Source of the DNA: Candidatus Amesbacteria bacterium
GTDB taxonomy: Bacteria > Patescibacteriota > Microgenomatia > CAZETR01 > Amesbacteraceae
Length of the DNA: 39,967 bases
Direction: 5' to 3'
NCBI GenBank assembly: GCA_016219445.1
Contig: JACRNA010000021.1
Coordinates: forward strand, 1-39,967
The notes under the pieces were generated by a model. It saw only the letters and a list, made by a program, of their open reading frames with translations, searched no databases and was not told the DNA's origin. The number at the start of each line of letters is the position of its first letter. The stretch's first letter is position 1. This document shows, in pieces, positions 17,244 to 31,520 of this stretch. A program made the position numbers and the translations under genes.

Positions 17244-17834
17244 TTATCTCCTGTTATTACTCCATCCACCATGCGACCACCAATCACTTGGATTCTGTTG
17301 ATATATTTTTGACACTAACTTTTTTGATGAAGCTGTTGATAATAGTGAAATTATAGCTTTTCCTTTAAGCCATCTTTGAGCTTCTTGGTTCCCTTGCCAT
17401 TCATATTCTTTTAATAATAATATTTGATCGATTAAGTCTGCATCTTTGGCAATTTTAGATTCTAAAGATTTTCTCTCCTGGTACTCTTTAATTATTTTTT
17501 TGACACCGGCTTTATCTGGTAAATCTTCCATCTGGGAATTAATTATTTCATCTTCAAAAACTTTCACGAATTTTTTATGTACCCAATTTTGGTCACCACT
17601 TCTAACTTCAGAAATATCATGGGTTAAACACATAATTAACACTTTTTTAACATCAACATTTTCTAATTGAGCAAGCATTAACCCAATCATTGTTACTCTA
17701 AATGAATGAGAAGATATATTGTCTGATAAATCGTTTGTTAATAAAGTTTGTCTATGGGATCGGGCTATTTTTCTCATTGTGCCGATTTCAAAAAGAAAAT
17801 TTGTTAATTTTTCTAAATTTATTTTGTTTTTCAT
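17244..17834 (-). CDS. HD-domain hydrolase (YfbR-like)
   Basis: SSHSFRVTMIGLMLAQ...CLTHDISEVRSGD...KDADLIDQILLL. Confidence 0.75.
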   Translation of the reverse strand: MKNKINLEKLTNFLFEIGTMRKIARSHRQTLLTNDLSDNISSHSFRVTMIGLMLAQLENVDVKKVLIMCLTHDISEVRSGDQNWVHKKFVKVFEDEIINSQMEDLPDKAGVKKIIKEYQERKSLESKIAKDADLIDQILLLKEYEWQGNQEAQRWLKGKAIISLLSTASSKKLVSKIYQQNPSDWWSHGGWSNNRR

Positions 17835-17860
17835 GATGTGATTATACCACGCACAAATAT

Positions 17861-17894
17861 GATTTTTTATTCCGTAACATAGGAATAAAAAATC
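17861..17894. promoter_or_regulatory. Perfect inverted repeat (13-bp arms, 8-nt loop) in a divergent intergenic region
   Basis: GATTTTTTATTCC-GTAACATA-GGAATAAAAAATC. Confidence 0.75.
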
Positions 17895-17946
17895 ATTGAC
17901 ATTTTGTGATGCATTGTTGATACTATAAACATCAATTAATATCACA

Positions 17947-18894
17947 ATGAACATTACGGTCATATACAACACATCTGATAGTGATGAACCTTCAGAGCAG
18001 GACACAAAAAATAGTGCACAAGAAGTAGCAGGGGCTTTAGGTGCAACTATCGTAGCAATCAGAAAACAGGACGCCGGAGACAGAAGTTTCTTTGAAAAAT
18101 TACATACAGATATTGTATTTAATCTTATTGAATGGTCTGGATTTGATACTAAGTATGCACTCCAAGCGATAGATATTATGGATGATTTGAAAATTCCATT
18201 TACAGGATCAAAACATTATGGTTATGAAGTCCATAGCGACAAGATTCAAATGAAGAAGAAATTTGACGTATTGGGGATCCCGACTCCAAGATATCAAATT
18301 TATGACAAAGAATTTATAGTAAACAGTCTCCGGTTTCCTGTCATAGCCAAGTTAGCCCAAGAACATTGCAGCATAGGGCTCGACGAGACAAACATTGTTT
18401 TTAACGCTAACGATCTAGGATCTAAGATCTTGGATCTAAGATCTAAATACGATATGCCGATACTGGTCGAGGAATTTGTAGACGGTGAAGAGGTCCATGT
18501 CTCGGTACTTGATAAAGATGGATCTCCCTGGGTATTGCCTCCTGATAGAATTATCTTTGAAGAATCGGGGAAAAAATCAATATTGGGTCATGATGCCAAA
18601 TGGGAAGGTGGAAAAACTAATTCATCTTGGGGAAACTTCGATGATTATTCAGACACATTGAAACAAAATATTATTAAATCCTCAAGAGATTGTTATATTG
18701 GACTAGATGGTCGAAGTTATAGCAGAATTGATATTAGAGTGAGAGGTGAAAAATATTTTATTTTGGAAATAAATAATAATCCAGGCATAGACTGGGATGA
18801 TGATAATGCCCTCTGTCACAGTGCCAAAAAGGCTGGATTTGCTGATTTTAAATCGTTACTTTTGCATATTGTCAATGACGCCCTTAAGCATTGA
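17947..18894 (+). CDS. ATP-grasp protein, D-Ala-D-Ala ligase-like (1)
   Basis: GSKHYGYEVHSDKIQMKKKFDVLGIPTPRYQIY...LVEEFVDGEEVHVSVL...RIDIRV...FILEINNNPGI. Confidence 0.78.
   Translation: MNITVIYNTSDSDEPSEQDTKNSAQEVAGALGATIVAIRKQDAGDRSFFEKLHTDIVFNLIEWSGFDTKYALQAIDIMDDLKIPFTGSKHYGYEVHSDKIQMKKKFDVLGIPTPRYQIYDKEFIVNSLRFPVIAKLAQEHCSIGLDETNIVFNANDLGSKILDLRSKYDMPILVEEFVDGEEVHVSVLDKDGSPWVLPPDRIIFEESGKKSILGHDAKWEGGKTNSSWGNFDDYSDTLKQNIIKSSRDCYIGLDGRSYSRIDIRVRGEKYFILEINNNPGIDWDDDNALCHSAKKAGFADFKSLLLHIVNDALKH
18412..18446. repeat. Heptad GATC repeat inside the ATP-grasp CDS, 5 units
   Basis: GATCTAG GATCTAA GATCTTG GATCTAA GATCTAA. Confidence 0.85.
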
Positions 18895-19924
18895 TTATCC
18901 AATAAGTGTCGCCATTTTATACACAACCTATGATCCGGATACGGTGGAAGTGGCCATGCAAATGAATGAAGCCCTGACTTCTTGTGGCCACAAAGTCCGG
19001 ATGTTTGAGACGACTACCCAGAATTGGAAAAAAGCCTTACGGATTCCGGGTGACGTAGTCATAAATTGGATAGAGGATGAAAATACCGACTGGAAACTCT
19101 GGGTCAAAGTGGGGCATAATCTCGAATTACTTCATCGTGCCCAGTTGGGATTTAACTCAAGGCTCATCCCCTACTCTCTATCAAAAATAAAAATGAAAAG
19201 ACGGCTGTTAAATTATGGCCTTGCCACTCCTGCATTCCGGGTAATTAGGAAACATGGAAACATAGCAAATTTTAGAGGGCTCAATTTTCCACTTATTGTC
19301 AAGCCGGCTGGTGAACATGCTAGCGCCGGGATTAGTCAGGATTCAGTGGTCATTGATCACAGAGAAATGGCCGATCAGGCAAGTTATTTATTCAAAAAAT
19401 ATGGTGGAGAAGTATTAGTGGAAGAATTTATTGATGGTTATGAAATTCATGTCACAGTGATCGGTAACAAAAGACATATCATTCCATTGCCTTATGTCCA
19501 GGTTAATTACAAAGGTGAGTACAACGACAATTGGACCGTATTGACTCATAACGCCAAGTGGGATAATAAGACCTGGGAATATTGGGATTCGAATCAAATT
19601 TGCCCTGTGGTTTTTCCCAAAAAGATTATGGTAAATATTGATAATTTGGTAAAAGCTTCATTTAATGCCTTGGGTTGTGTGGATGTCGTTCGATTTGATA
19701 TTCGTCTCGATCAAAAATATAATCCGTATATCATTGACACAAATGTCAACCCGCATTTAGGATTTTATGATCAGAGCGAATGCTGGCAATCAGCCAAAGC
19801 ACTGGGTTGGAAATATTCTCAATTGATAGAGACTTTAGTAGCTATTTGTTATAAGCGTCATTTCAAAAGACTCCCAGACCGTCTACGTGAGAGGCAATTT
19901 CTTCTCGCTCAACGGGTTTCGTAA
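18875..19924 (+). CDS. ATP-grasp protein, D-Ala-D-Ala ligase-like (2)
   Basis: LLNYGLATPAFRVI...FPLIVKPAGEHASAGIS...VLVEEFIDGYEIHVTVIG...VRFDIRLD..YIIDTNVNPHLG; 20-nt overlap with ligase 1. Confidence 0.78.
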   Translation: MTPLSIDYPISVAILYTTYDPDTVEVAMQMNEALTSCGHKVRMFETTTQNWKKALRIPGDVVINWIEDENTDWKLWVKVGHNLELLHRAQLGFNSRLIPYSLSKIKMKRRLLNYGLATPAFRVIRKHGNIANFRGLNFPLIVKPAGEHASAGISQDSVVIDHREMADQASYLFKKYGGEVLVEEFIDGYEIHVTVIGNKRHIIPLPYVQVNYKGEYNDNWTVLTHNAKWDNKTWEYWDSNQICPVVFPKKIMVNIDNLVKASFNALGCVDVVRFDIRLDQKYNPYIIDTNVNPHLGFYDQSECWQSAKALGWKYSQLIETLVAICYKRHFKRLPDRLRERQFLLAQRVS

Positions 19925-20607
19925 AATAGAGTGACCGTTGAAGTTATATCTGTGGTTCCGGGTTGAATTTCAGTTTTGGCTAGCATCATTGGTCTGGGAT
20001 AATTATTATTTGAGCCTTCCTGAATATTGACTATTTTTCCAAGTGTCATGCCTGCAGCAGATGAAAGATTTGCAGCTTTGGTTTTGGCATCTTCAACAGC
20101 TTTTTTGCGAGCTTCTTGAGTCAGTTCTTTAAGCTTGTTTTCGTCGACAGTAAATTGAATCCCACCAATAGAGTTTGCTCCAAGTGTGGTTGCTTTGTCC
20201 AAAATTTCGTTAACCTTGTCGATATTACGTATTGTTATGGTCAGATTTATATTAACGTTATATCCAACAATCCTACTATTGTCATAATCTGGATAAACTG
20301 AAAAGTTAGTAGTCTTGATATCTTTGTCATCGACCCCAAACTCTTTGATGGCTTTGGTCAAATTATTTACAACCGTGTTGGCTTCGGTTTGTGCAGACTT
20401 AACAGTATTCTTTTTGGCGGACATTCCCAGACTCAGGATGGCTACATCTGGAGTAACTGTGACTTTTCCTTCACCACTAACTGTAAATAAATCAGTCTTT
20501 TGGGTAACTACAGATGATATAGGGAGGCCAGATCCAAACTTAGCATAGGCAAATACCCCCAGCCAAACTGCCAAAATTATTAATAAATATTTACCAAAAC
20601 CAGACAT
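19909..20607 (-). CDS. SIMPL domain (DUF541) protein
   Basis: FTVSGEGKVTVTPDVAILSLGMSAKKNTVKSAQTEANTVVNNLTKAIKEFGV. Confidence 0.88.
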   Translation of the reverse strand: MSGFGKYLLIILAVWLGVFAYAKFGSGLPISSVVTQKTDLFTVSGEGKVTVTPDVAILSLGMSAKKNTVKSAQTEANTVVNNLTKAIKEFGVDDKDIKTTNFSVYPDYDNSRIVGYNVNINLTITIRNIDKVNEILDKATTLGANSIGGIQFTVDENKLKELTQEARKKAVEDAKTKAANLSSAAGMTLGKIVNIQEGSNNNYPRPMMLAKTEIQPGTTDITSTVTLFYETR

Positions 20608-20715
20608 AAAAATAGTATATCACGTTAATATCACCTCCTCAATATATTGATTGTTCCCAAGAGTTGAATCTAAAAAATTATCGCCTGATTACTAACGGAG
20701 GAAAATATCAAAAGT

Positions 20716-21264
20716 TCAAATATCTTCACTTTCATTTGGTAAGCTAATCTTCCACATCGGGAGCGGAAGATCTCCCACCTCGGAGGTGGGATGTTTAATA
20801 TAAACCATATTCTCATGTCTGTCATTGCCATGATATTTGGTTTTGAAAAGATAAGTAAAACCACTTTTTTCCAGGACCCTTATTGATTTAAGATTGTCTG
20901 GATGTGTGAAGGCTACTATCTGGAATTTTGGGAAAAGTGTGCAGACTTCGCGGACAGCGGATGAAACAAGCCCCGCGGTATAGCGATATTTCTCGGGTAA
21001 AGCGAAACTAATTTCATATAAATTCTTGGTATTTTTAATTGGAAGACGTTTGATTAAACTGTTTCCCATCTCATACAACTGCACGAAACCAATAATATTA
21101 TTTTGGAGATCACAAATTCCATAAACAATATTATCTGAAAGCCATTCTTCCAAATCTTGTTTGCTCTTAATTTTCCCGGGCATTTTCTTTGATACCAAGG
21201 GATCGCGCTCTATTTCCCAAAGTCTGGCAATGTCTGCTTCCGAAAATGGTTTAGTCCTGATCAT
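20716..21264 (-). CDS. GNAT-family acetyltransferase
   Basis: [22 protein letters not shown]...[27 protein letters not shown]...[15 protein letters not shown]. Confidence 0.75.
   Translation of the reverse strand: MIRTKPFSEADIARLWEIERDPLVSKKMPGKIKSKQDLEEWLSDNIVYGICDLQNNIIGFVQLYEMGNSLIKRLPIKNTKNLYEISFALPEKYRYTAGLVSSAVREVCTLFPKFQIVAFTHPDNLKSIRVLEKSGFTYLFKTKYHGNDRHENMVYIKHPTSEVGDLPLPMWKISLPNESEDI
20773..20791. repeat. GC-rich palindrome (9-bp arms) within the GNAT 3' coding end
   Basis: TCCCACCTC-G-GAGGTGGGA. Confidence 0.75.
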
Positions 21265-23710
21265 TTTTTTCAAGTATTGCTACTGCAGCCACAGAGTCTC
21301 CTTTGGTCGAAAATCTCATCAAAATCACACCCTGTGTTGGTCGTCCAAGTAGAGGAACATTTTTAAGTTCTGTTCTTATCACCTGGGCTGACTTGGAGGT
21401 AATAATAATTTGTCCGATAGATTTATCGACTGCTGTGCAGGAAATTATTTTTCCGGTTTTGGCTGTAATTTCAGCGGCCTTGACACCTTGACCTCCCCGT
21501 TTTTGCAATGGCCACTCCGCGACGACAGTTCTTTTACCCAAACCAAATTGAGTAACTATCAAAATTTCTTTATCGGTTTTAGCCGGAGTCACTTCCATAC
21601 CCACGACAAAATCATTAGGCTTTAATTCAATGCCCCGAACTCCTTGGGTATCGCGGGCTGTAGCTCTGACGTCGTCTTCGCGGAACTTGATTGATTTACC
21701 ATCGTTGGAAACTAATAGAACATTGTCTTCACCACTGGTTGGTCTGACCCACTTTAGACTATCACCTTTCTCAAGCTTGATAGAAATTTTTCCAGAGGTT
21801 CTAATGTTTTCAAATTCGGAAATCTTGGTCTTTTTGACCGTACCTTGATCGGTTACCATGAGAAGAAACTTAGAAACATCAGTCTTCCCAAGTGGCAGGA
21901 CTGCCTGCATCTTTTCATCCTGCTCGATATTTATGATATTGACCATAGCCTGGCCTTTGGCTTGGCGGGATCCTTCTGGTAACTCATATGCCTTGGTCTT
22001 AAAGACCCGACCCTTGTTGGTAAAAATATAAATATCATCGTGGGTATTGGCAGTCACTATATGGGATATTTCATCTTCGTCTTTGGTAGTCATTCCGGTC
22101 ACTCCCTTGCCTCCGCGTTGCTGGGCTCTGAAAGCTACGGGCGATTGACGCTTGATATAGCCGGTACTGGTGACAGTAATGACAGTATCTTCCGAAGCGA
22201 TCAAATCTTCTTCAGAAAATTCACCGACTGGCATTTTGTATACTTTGGTTCTCCGGCCATCGTCATATTTTTCCTTGAGCTTGGTAATCTCATCCTTGAT
22301 AATTTTGAGCATTTTTATTGGGTGAGCTAAGAGATCTTCCAAAAAGTCTATTAATTCCATAATTGCTTTATATTCGTCTTCGATTTTCTTTCTTTCTAGA
22401 GCTGCTAATCTGCGAAGTTGCATATCGAGAATTGCCACAGCCTGTAATTCGGATAGGCCAAATCGCTCCATCAAATTTTTCTTGGCTTCGTCTGAATCCT
22501 TGGACGCGCGGATAGTCTTGATGACCGCATCCAAGTGATCGAGGGCTATTTTTAGTCCTTCCAAAATATGTGCCCTAGCCTTGGCAATTTTTAGGTCATA
22601 CTGAGTGCGCCTGGTGATTACCAATTGGCGGTGCTTAATGTATTCTTGTAAAATTTGCTTTAAATTTAAGGTCTGAGGAGTATTATCAACTAAAGCCACA
22701 AAATTGCATGGAAAAGATGTCTGGAGAGCGGTGTGCTTAAAGAGATTATTTAATACTGATTTTGGTTTGGCATCCCGCTTCAATTCTACGACTACTCTAA
22801 TACCTTCTCGATCGGATTCATCGCGAAGATCAGATATTCCCTCTAGTTTCTTCTCGTGGTATAGGTCAGCTATACGCACTACCAACTCGGCTTTGTTTAC
22901 CTGATAAGGCAATTCGGTAATAATAATTTGCTGACGGCCATTTTTGGCTTCCTCAATTTCGGCTTTACCACGCATGATAATTCTTCCCCGGCCGGTATTG
23001 TAAGCTTCTACAATTGCCTTGACATCATAAATATTACCATGGGTGGGAAAATCTGGACCTTTGATAAATTGCATTAATTCTTCAATGGTTGATTCCGGTT
23101 TGTCTATCAAAAGACAAATAGCGTCAACCACCTCACCCAAATTGTGAGGAGGAATTTTGGTAGCCATTCCAACTGCAATTCCATCTGAGCCCATAAGCAA
23201 TAAATTTGGAAGTCTGGCTGGTAAAAAATTTGGTTCTTGGATGGTGCCGTCAAAATTGGGTGAGGTGTCGACAGTCTCTTTTTCGATATCAACCAGCATC
23301 TCCTCAGCTATATGCGACATTTTGGCTTCCGTGTACCGCATGGCAGCGGGAGAGTCGCCATCGACGGAACCAAAATTTCCTTGACCATCAATTAATGGAT
23401 ATCTCATTGAAAAATCTTGAGCCAAACGGACCATAGCATCGTAAACCGGAACATCTCCGTGGGGGTGATATTTACCCAAGACTTCTCCAACGACCGTGGC
23501 TGACTTTTTGTGTTTGCCAGAAGCTTTGAGACCCATGTCATGCATGGCATATAAAATACGTCTATGAACTGGCTTTAATCCATCGCGAACATCTGGAAGT
23601 GCCCGAGCCACAATGACAGACATGGCATAATCCAAGAAGTTTCGTTGCATCTCGCCCACTATTTCCACCGGCTGTATCCTGCCAATATTTGGGTCTACTT
23701 GGTCTGCCAT
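21251..23710 (-). CDS. gyrA: DNA gyrase subunit A
   Basis: [69 protein letters not shown]; no intein; QRGGKGV GyrA box. Confidence 0.96.
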   Translation of the reverse strand: MADQVDPNIGRIQPVEIVGEMQRNFLDYAMSVIVARALPDVRDGLKPVHRRILYAMHDMGLKASGKHKKSATVVGEVLGKYHPHGDVPVYDAMVRLAQDFSMRYPLIDGQGNFGSVDGDSPAAMRYTEAKMSHIAEEMLVDIEKETVDTSPNFDGTIQEPNFLPARLPNLLLMGSDGIAVGMATKIPPHNLGEVVDAICLLIDKPESTIEELMQFIKGPDFPTHGNIYDVKAIVEAYNTGRGRIIMRGKAEIEEAKNGRQQIIITELPYQVNKAELVVRIADLYHEKKLEGISDLRDESDREGIRVVVELKRDAKPKSVLNNLFKHTALQTSFPCNFVALVDNTPQTLNLKQILQEYIKHRQLVITRRTQYDLKIAKARAHILEGLKIALDHLDAVIKTIRASKDSDEAKKNLMERFGLSELQAVAILDMQLRRLAALERKKIEDEYKAIMELIDFLEDLLAHPIKMLKIIKDEITKLKEKYDDGRRTKVYKMPVGEFSEEDLIASEDTVITVTSTGYIKRQSPVAFRAQQRGGKGVTGMTTKDEDEISHIVTANTHDDIYIFTNKGRVFKTKAYELPEGSRQAKGQAMVNIINIEQDEKMQAVLPLGKTDVSKFLLMVTDQGTVKKTKISEFENIRTSGKISIKLEKGDSLKWVRPTSGEDNVLLVSNDGKSIKFREDDVRATARDTQGVRGIELKPNDFVVGMEVTPAKTDKEILIVTQFGLGKRTVVAEWPLQKRGGQGVKAAEITAKTGKIISCTAVDKSIGQIIITSKSAQVIRTELKNVPLLGRPTQGVILMRFSTKGDSVAAVAILEKNDQD

Positions 23711-24207
23711 CTTGCTATACACTCATCAATTATTTTTTCAGCTTCAGTTACATCACCCCAACCTTGAACTATTGTTGTCCCGGGTTTTTTGAGATCTTTG
23801 TAGTGGCTAAAATAAAATTCCAATTTTTTCTTCCAGTGTTCTGTAATTCCGATATTCGGGTTGTCGCGATTGTCGACAGGTGTGGCAATAACTTTATGAT
23901 CCACTTCCCCACCATCTTCAAAATTCAAAACTCCCAAGATCTTAGCTTGCAAATGAATGCCAGTTGTTAGTGGCGTGTCACATAAAATCAAAACATCTAA
24001 CTCGTCTCCGTCGCCATCCAAAGTTCCCGGAATAAAGCCATAATTGACTGGTTTGGCAAAAATATCTGGTTCAACTCTGTCTAATTCAAAGGTTCCAGTT
24101 GCCCTACGGTATTCTATCTTTAGATTTGACCCTTGGGGAATTTCCACCACCACATTAACATTTCCGTCTTTGGTTCTTGGTGTCAATAATTTATTAAAAT
24201 CAGTCAT
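23695..24207 (-). CDS. ppa: Inorganic pyrophosphatase
   Basis: [16 protein letters not shown]...[25 protein letters not shown]. Confidence 0.95.
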   Translation of the reverse strand: MTDFNKLLTPRTKDGNVNVVVEIPQGSNLKIEYRRATGTFELDRVEPDIFAKPVNYGFIPGTLDGDGDELDVLILCDTPLTTGIHLQAKILGVLNFEDGGEVDHKVIATPVDNRDNPNIGITEHWKKKLEFYFSHYKDLKKPGTTIVQGWGDVTEAEKIIDECIARWQTK

Positions 24208-24217
24208 AGCTTTCTAA

Positions 24218-27486
<3,269 letters not shown>

Positions 27487-27495
27487 AATGTGTAT

Positions 27496-27508
27496 TATAA
27501 TGGTTTTA
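27496..27508 (+). promoter_or_regulatory. -10 element of a likely leaderless pilB transcript
   Basis: TATAAT-GGTTTT-ATG. Confidence 0.6.
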
Positions 27509-29235
27509 TGAGATCTGCCCAAGACCGAGATATCTTTGGTGTATTAGACATTCTTCTGTCGACAAACAAAATAGATAAGACTGCCTTTGACGCGGCCAAG
27601 CAAGCCTTTGTTTCTTCTGGAACCAATGTCCTGACGCATCTTCTGGATAAAAAATTAATTAAGGATGAAGACATAGTTCGTGCCAAGGCCCAGTATCACA
27701 ATATAGAATTTGTCTCTCTTCGCGAAAAAGCCGCCTCCCCTGTCGCACTTGGTTATCTTGAAAAATCTGTTGCCCAAAGATTGTCTGTAATCCCTTTTGA
27801 TTACACTGCCTCCGGGAAAACTCTCCATCTGGCAATGAGTAATCCCATAGATTTGGCCACGATTGAATTTTTGGAAAAGAAACTCGCCGTTCACATCAAG
27901 CCCTATGCTACAACTCTGGAAGATATTCAAAATGGATTGGATACTCTCTATGAACAGAGTCTGTCAGGAGAAGTTACAGCTGCTCTCAAAGAAGCAGGTG
28001 GTGTCAACCAACCAGAAATAAAGACGATTGATATAAGACGCATGGGAGACTTTATAAAAGAGGCTCCAATTGCCAAAATAGTCACTACCATTCTCGAGTT
28101 TGCTGCCAAATCCCGGGCATCTGATGTCCACATAGAACCTCTAGAGGAACGGACAAGAGTCCGTTATCGCATTGATGGCATATTGCACGAAAAGTTAATA
28201 TTGCCCAAAAAGATTCATGATTCTTTGGTTTCGCGTATTAAAATATTATCCGATCTTAAAATAGACGAAAAAAGAGTCCCCCAAGACGGACGGTTTAATT
28301 TTTCTCTGGACGACGAGCAGGTGGATTTGCGGGTTTCGACATTGCCTACAGTCCACGGTGAAAAAGTGGTCATGCGGCTTTTAAAAAAAACCAGTGAAGT
28401 GCCAACCCTTCAACAATTGGGATTGCGTGGAAGAGCTCTCAAAAATCTCGAGGAGGCAATACTCCGGCCTCACGGAATTATTTTGGTTACGGGACCGACG
28501 GGTTCTGGTAAGACTACTACCCTATATTCAGTAATTTCGAGAATAAATAGTCCGAAAGTGAATATTGTGACTTTGGAAGACCCTATCGAATATCAGATGA
28601 TTGGCGTTAACCAAGTCCAGGTCAATCCCCAGGCTGGTCTGACTTTTGCCTCAGGATTACGGTCATTTTTGCGTCAAGACCCAAATATTATTATGGTTGG
28701 CGAAATCCGCGACGAAGAAACTGCTGAGCTGGCTATCCAAGCATCTCTAACTGGTCATTTGGTATTTTCGACACTTCACACCAGTAGTGCTGCCGGAGCT
28801 TTGCCACGAATGCTTGATATGAAAGCTGAGCCCTATCTTCTGGCCTCGACTATTACTGCCATTGTCGGTCAGCGGGTAGGAAGACAAATATGTAAATATT
28901 GCAAAGAAAAATATGTCCCAACTCGGGAAGTAGTAGACGATATTAAATCAGTCTTGGGAAAATTGTGGGTTCCTGTGACTGAAGACTTTGCACTCCAGAA
29001 GGGATCGGGGTGTCCTCAGTGCGGAAATACGGGTTATTTAGGACGGATTGGTGTATTCGAAGTATTGCCAGTTTCTGAAAAAATCGGGCGGTTGATCCTT
29101 GAACACGCACCAGATTCGGAGATAGAAAAGCAAGCAGTCTCGGAAGGCATGATCACCATGAAACAGGACGGTTATTTGAAAGCTATTGAGGGCATCACGA
29201 CACTCGAGGAAGTAATCCGTGTTGCCCAAGAATAA
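27508..29235 (+). CDS. pilB: Type IV pilus assembly ATPase PilB/GspE
   Basis: GPTGSGKTTTLYSVI, Asp box, MVGEIRDEETAELAIQASLTGHLVFSTLHT, CKYCKEKY...CPQCGNTGY zinc site. Confidence 0.95.
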   Translation: MRSAQDRDIFGVLDILLSTNKIDKTAFDAAKQAFVSSGTNVLTHLLDKKLIKDEDIVRAKAQYHNIEFVSLREKAASPVALGYLEKSVAQRLSVIPFDYTASGKTLHLAMSNPIDLATIEFLEKKLAVHIKPYATTLEDIQNGLDTLYEQSLSGEVTAALKEAGGVNQPEIKTIDIRRMGDFIKEAPIAKIVTTILEFAAKSRASDVHIEPLEERTRVRYRIDGILHEKLILPKKIHDSLVSRIKILSDLKIDEKRVPQDGRFNFSLDDEQVDLRVSTLPTVHGEKVVMRLLKKTSEVPTLQQLGLRGRALKNLEEAILRPHGIILVTGPTGSGKTTTLYSVISRINSPKVNIVTLEDPIEYQMIGVNQVQVNPQAGLTFASGLRSFLRQDPNIIMVGEIRDEETAELAIQASLTGHLVFSTLHTSSAAGALPRMLDMKAEPYLLASTITAIVGQRVGRQICKYCKEKYVPTREVVDDIKSVLGKLWVPVTEDFALQKGSGCPQCGNTGYLGRIGVFEVLPVSEKIGRLILEHAPDSEIEKQAVSEGMITMKQDGYLKAIEGITTLEEVIRVAQE

Positions 29236-29236
29236 T

Positions 29237-30295
29237 ATGACTATCCAACAGCTATTGCACTATACAATTGAAAACAAAGCTTCGGATTTGCATCTTGTAG
29301 TAGATTCCCCACCTATGATTAGGCTTGATGGAAGTTTGGTAGCAGTGTCGGGGGAAGCAAAACTAAGTGAGACCGCTTGTGAGCTACTCATAAACGGAGT
29401 GATGAATACTGACATCAAACAAATGTTTATGGTCAACAAAGAAGCCGATTTCTCTTTTAATCTTGAGAGTGGAGGTCGCTTTCGGGTCAATACTTATTAT
29501 CAGAAAAATACAATGGCGGCCAGCTTTCGTCTAATACCGGAAGTAATTCCCAGTATGGAATTATTGAGCCTACCAGCCGTTTGCAAGCAAATCGTCAATA
29601 TGAAACAAGGATTTGTCTTGGTAACTGGTCCGACCGGGCATGGTAAGTCGACAACTCTGGCTTCAATAATAGAAGAAATTAATCGCAGCAGACCAGTCCA
29701 CATAATTACTGTAGAAGATCCGGTCGAATATGTTTATTCTTCAGCAAAAGCCATAGTCTCTCAGCGCGAGATGAAAAGTGATACTCATTCTTGGGATATG
29801 GCATTACGCTCGATACTGCGTGAAGATCCTGATGTGGTATTGGTTGGTGAAATGCGTGATTTTGAGACTATTTCTCAAGCTTTGACTATCGCGGAGACCG
29901 GTCATCTGGTTCTGGCTACGTTGCATACCAACTCAGCTTCTCAGACAGTGGATCGTATCATTGACGTTTTTCCGGAAAATCAACAAGCCCAAGCTAGAAT
30001 CCAATTATCCGCGACACTCGAAGTCGTCGTCTCACAGCGTTTGATTTCAAAAATTGATGGCGGTAGAGTAGCTGCTTTTGAAGTCATGATCGCGACTAAT
30101 GCTGTGAGAACTGCTATTCGTGAAAGCAGAAGCCATATGATAGACAATATTATTATGACCTCGGCTGAATATGGTATGTCCACACTTGAAGCGAGTCTGG
30201 CAGAACTAGTTCGTAAAAATTTAATAACGGAGAAGACTGCTTTCGGGTATGCATTGAGACCTGCCGATTTAGCCCGTTTTTTGAAGAAATATTGA
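29237..30295 (+). CDS. pilT: Twitching motility ATPase PilT
   Basis: MTIQQLLHYTIENKASDLHLVVDSPPMIRLDG; GPTGHGKSTTLASII; LVGEMRDFETISQALTIAETGHLVLATLHT. Confidence 0.94.
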   Translation: MTIQQLLHYTIENKASDLHLVVDSPPMIRLDGSLVAVSGEAKLSETACELLINGVMNTDIKQMFMVNKEADFSFNLESGGRFRVNTYYQKNTMAASFRLIPEVIPSMELLSLPAVCKQIVNMKQGFVLVTGPTGHGKSTTLASIIEEINRSRPVHIITVEDPVEYVYSSAKAIVSQREMKSDTHSWDMALRSILREDPDVVLVGEMRDFETISQALTIAETGHLVLATLHTNSASQTVDRIIDVFPENQQAQARIQLSATLEVVVSQRLISKIDGGRVAAFEVMIATNAVRTAIRESRSHMIDNIIMTSAEYGMSTLEASLAELVRKNLITEKTAFGYALRPADLARFLKKY

Positions 30296-30296
30296 T

Positions 30297-31499
30297 ATGA
30301 AATACGCATACAAAGCCAAAGACTCTATGGGGACTTTGATAAAGGGAATTGTCGAAGCGACTGATGATAACCACGCTGCCTCATTGGTATCTGCCCAAAA
30401 ATTAATTCCCATTAGTGTCAGTCCAATTCACCCGGGATTAGATCTGGAAAAATATATTGCCAAGATTAAGGGCATATCTCTTTCGGAATTGGCTTCTTTC
30501 ACCAGACAATTGGCGACAATGCTCAATGCCGGTCTTCCGCTGACAGACGCCTTAAATATTCTAAAACTCCAGACCACTCCCCAATTTTCAGAAATTATTG
30601 GCAAAATAATGGATGATGTCCAAAATGGCTTGGAATTATCTATAGCTTTGGCAAAGCATCCCAAAGTATTTTCCAAAGTTTATATAGCCCTCATCAAAGC
30701 TGGTGAAACAGCAGGCGTCATGGAAACAATACTCAACCGTTTGGCGGATACTTTGGAAAAGGGTCGTGAATTTGAAAGTAAGGTCAAAGGAGCTCTGGTT
30801 TATCCGATAATAGTATTTATAGGTATGATCGGAGTTATGGGACTAATGATGGTAGTTGTTGTTCCCAAACTAACTGTTATGTACAAAGAATTTGGCACAA
30901 ATCTCCCAATTGCAACCAGAATTTTAGTAGGTTTGTCTGATTTTAGTGTCCAGTATTGGTGGATTGTGGCATTATTGGTGATTGGTGTAATTCTAGGTAT
31001 AAAGAGATTTTTAAAGACGCCTTTCGGACGGAGATGGTGGGATTCAAAACAATATGACGTGCCTGTGTTTGGTCCAATGCAAAATATGATAATGTTGACC
31101 GAATTGACCAGAACCTTGGCTTTGCTGGTAGGAGCTGGAGTTTCGATAGTCGAAGCGTTACAGGTAGTGTCGGGAGCTGTAGGCAATGTAGTAATAGAAT
31201 CGGAATTGAAAAAAATTGTAGCTAAGGTAGAAAAAGGATATTCATTGTCTATATCTTTTGCCGAATCTCAAAGTTTTCTGCCTATAATTGGGCAAATGGT
31301 AGCAGTAGGTGAAGAGACGGGAAAGCTGGATGATGTGTTAACTAAACTTTCGCATTATTTTGAAAATAACTCTGAAAATGCAGTCAAGGGATTGACAACT
31401 GCCATCGAGCCAATAATAATCATTCTCATGGGAGTAGGAGTGGGTTTCTTAGTATTTACAATAGTCATGCCAATTTACAATTTAACTAGTCAATTTTAG
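30297..31499 (+). CDS. pilC: Type II secretion/type IV pilus inner membrane protein PilC/GspF
   Basis: LASFTRQLATMLNAGLPLTDALNIL; LTRTLALLVGAGVSIVEAL; LVFTIVMPIYNL. Confidence 0.95.
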   Translation: MKYAYKAKDSMGTLIKGIVEATDDNHAASLVSAQKLIPISVSPIHPGLDLEKYIAKIKGISLSELASFTRQLATMLNAGLPLTDALNILKLQTTPQFSEIIGKIMDDVQNGLELSIALAKHPKVFSKVYIALIKAGETAGVMETILNRLADTLEKGREFESKVKGALVYPIIVFIGMIGVMGLMMVVVVPKLTVMYKEFGTNLPIATRILVGLSDFSVQYWWIVALLVIGVILGIKRFLKTPFGRRWWDSKQYDVPVFGPMQNMIMLTELTRTLALLVGAGVSIVEALQVVSGAVGNVVIESELKKIVAKVEKGYSLSISFAESQSFLPIIGQMVAVGEETGKLDDVLTKLSHYFENNSENAVKGLTTAIEPIIIILMGVGVGFLVFTIVMPIYNLTSQF

Positions 31500-31520
31500 A
31501 ATCGAGGTGAAAATATAATA

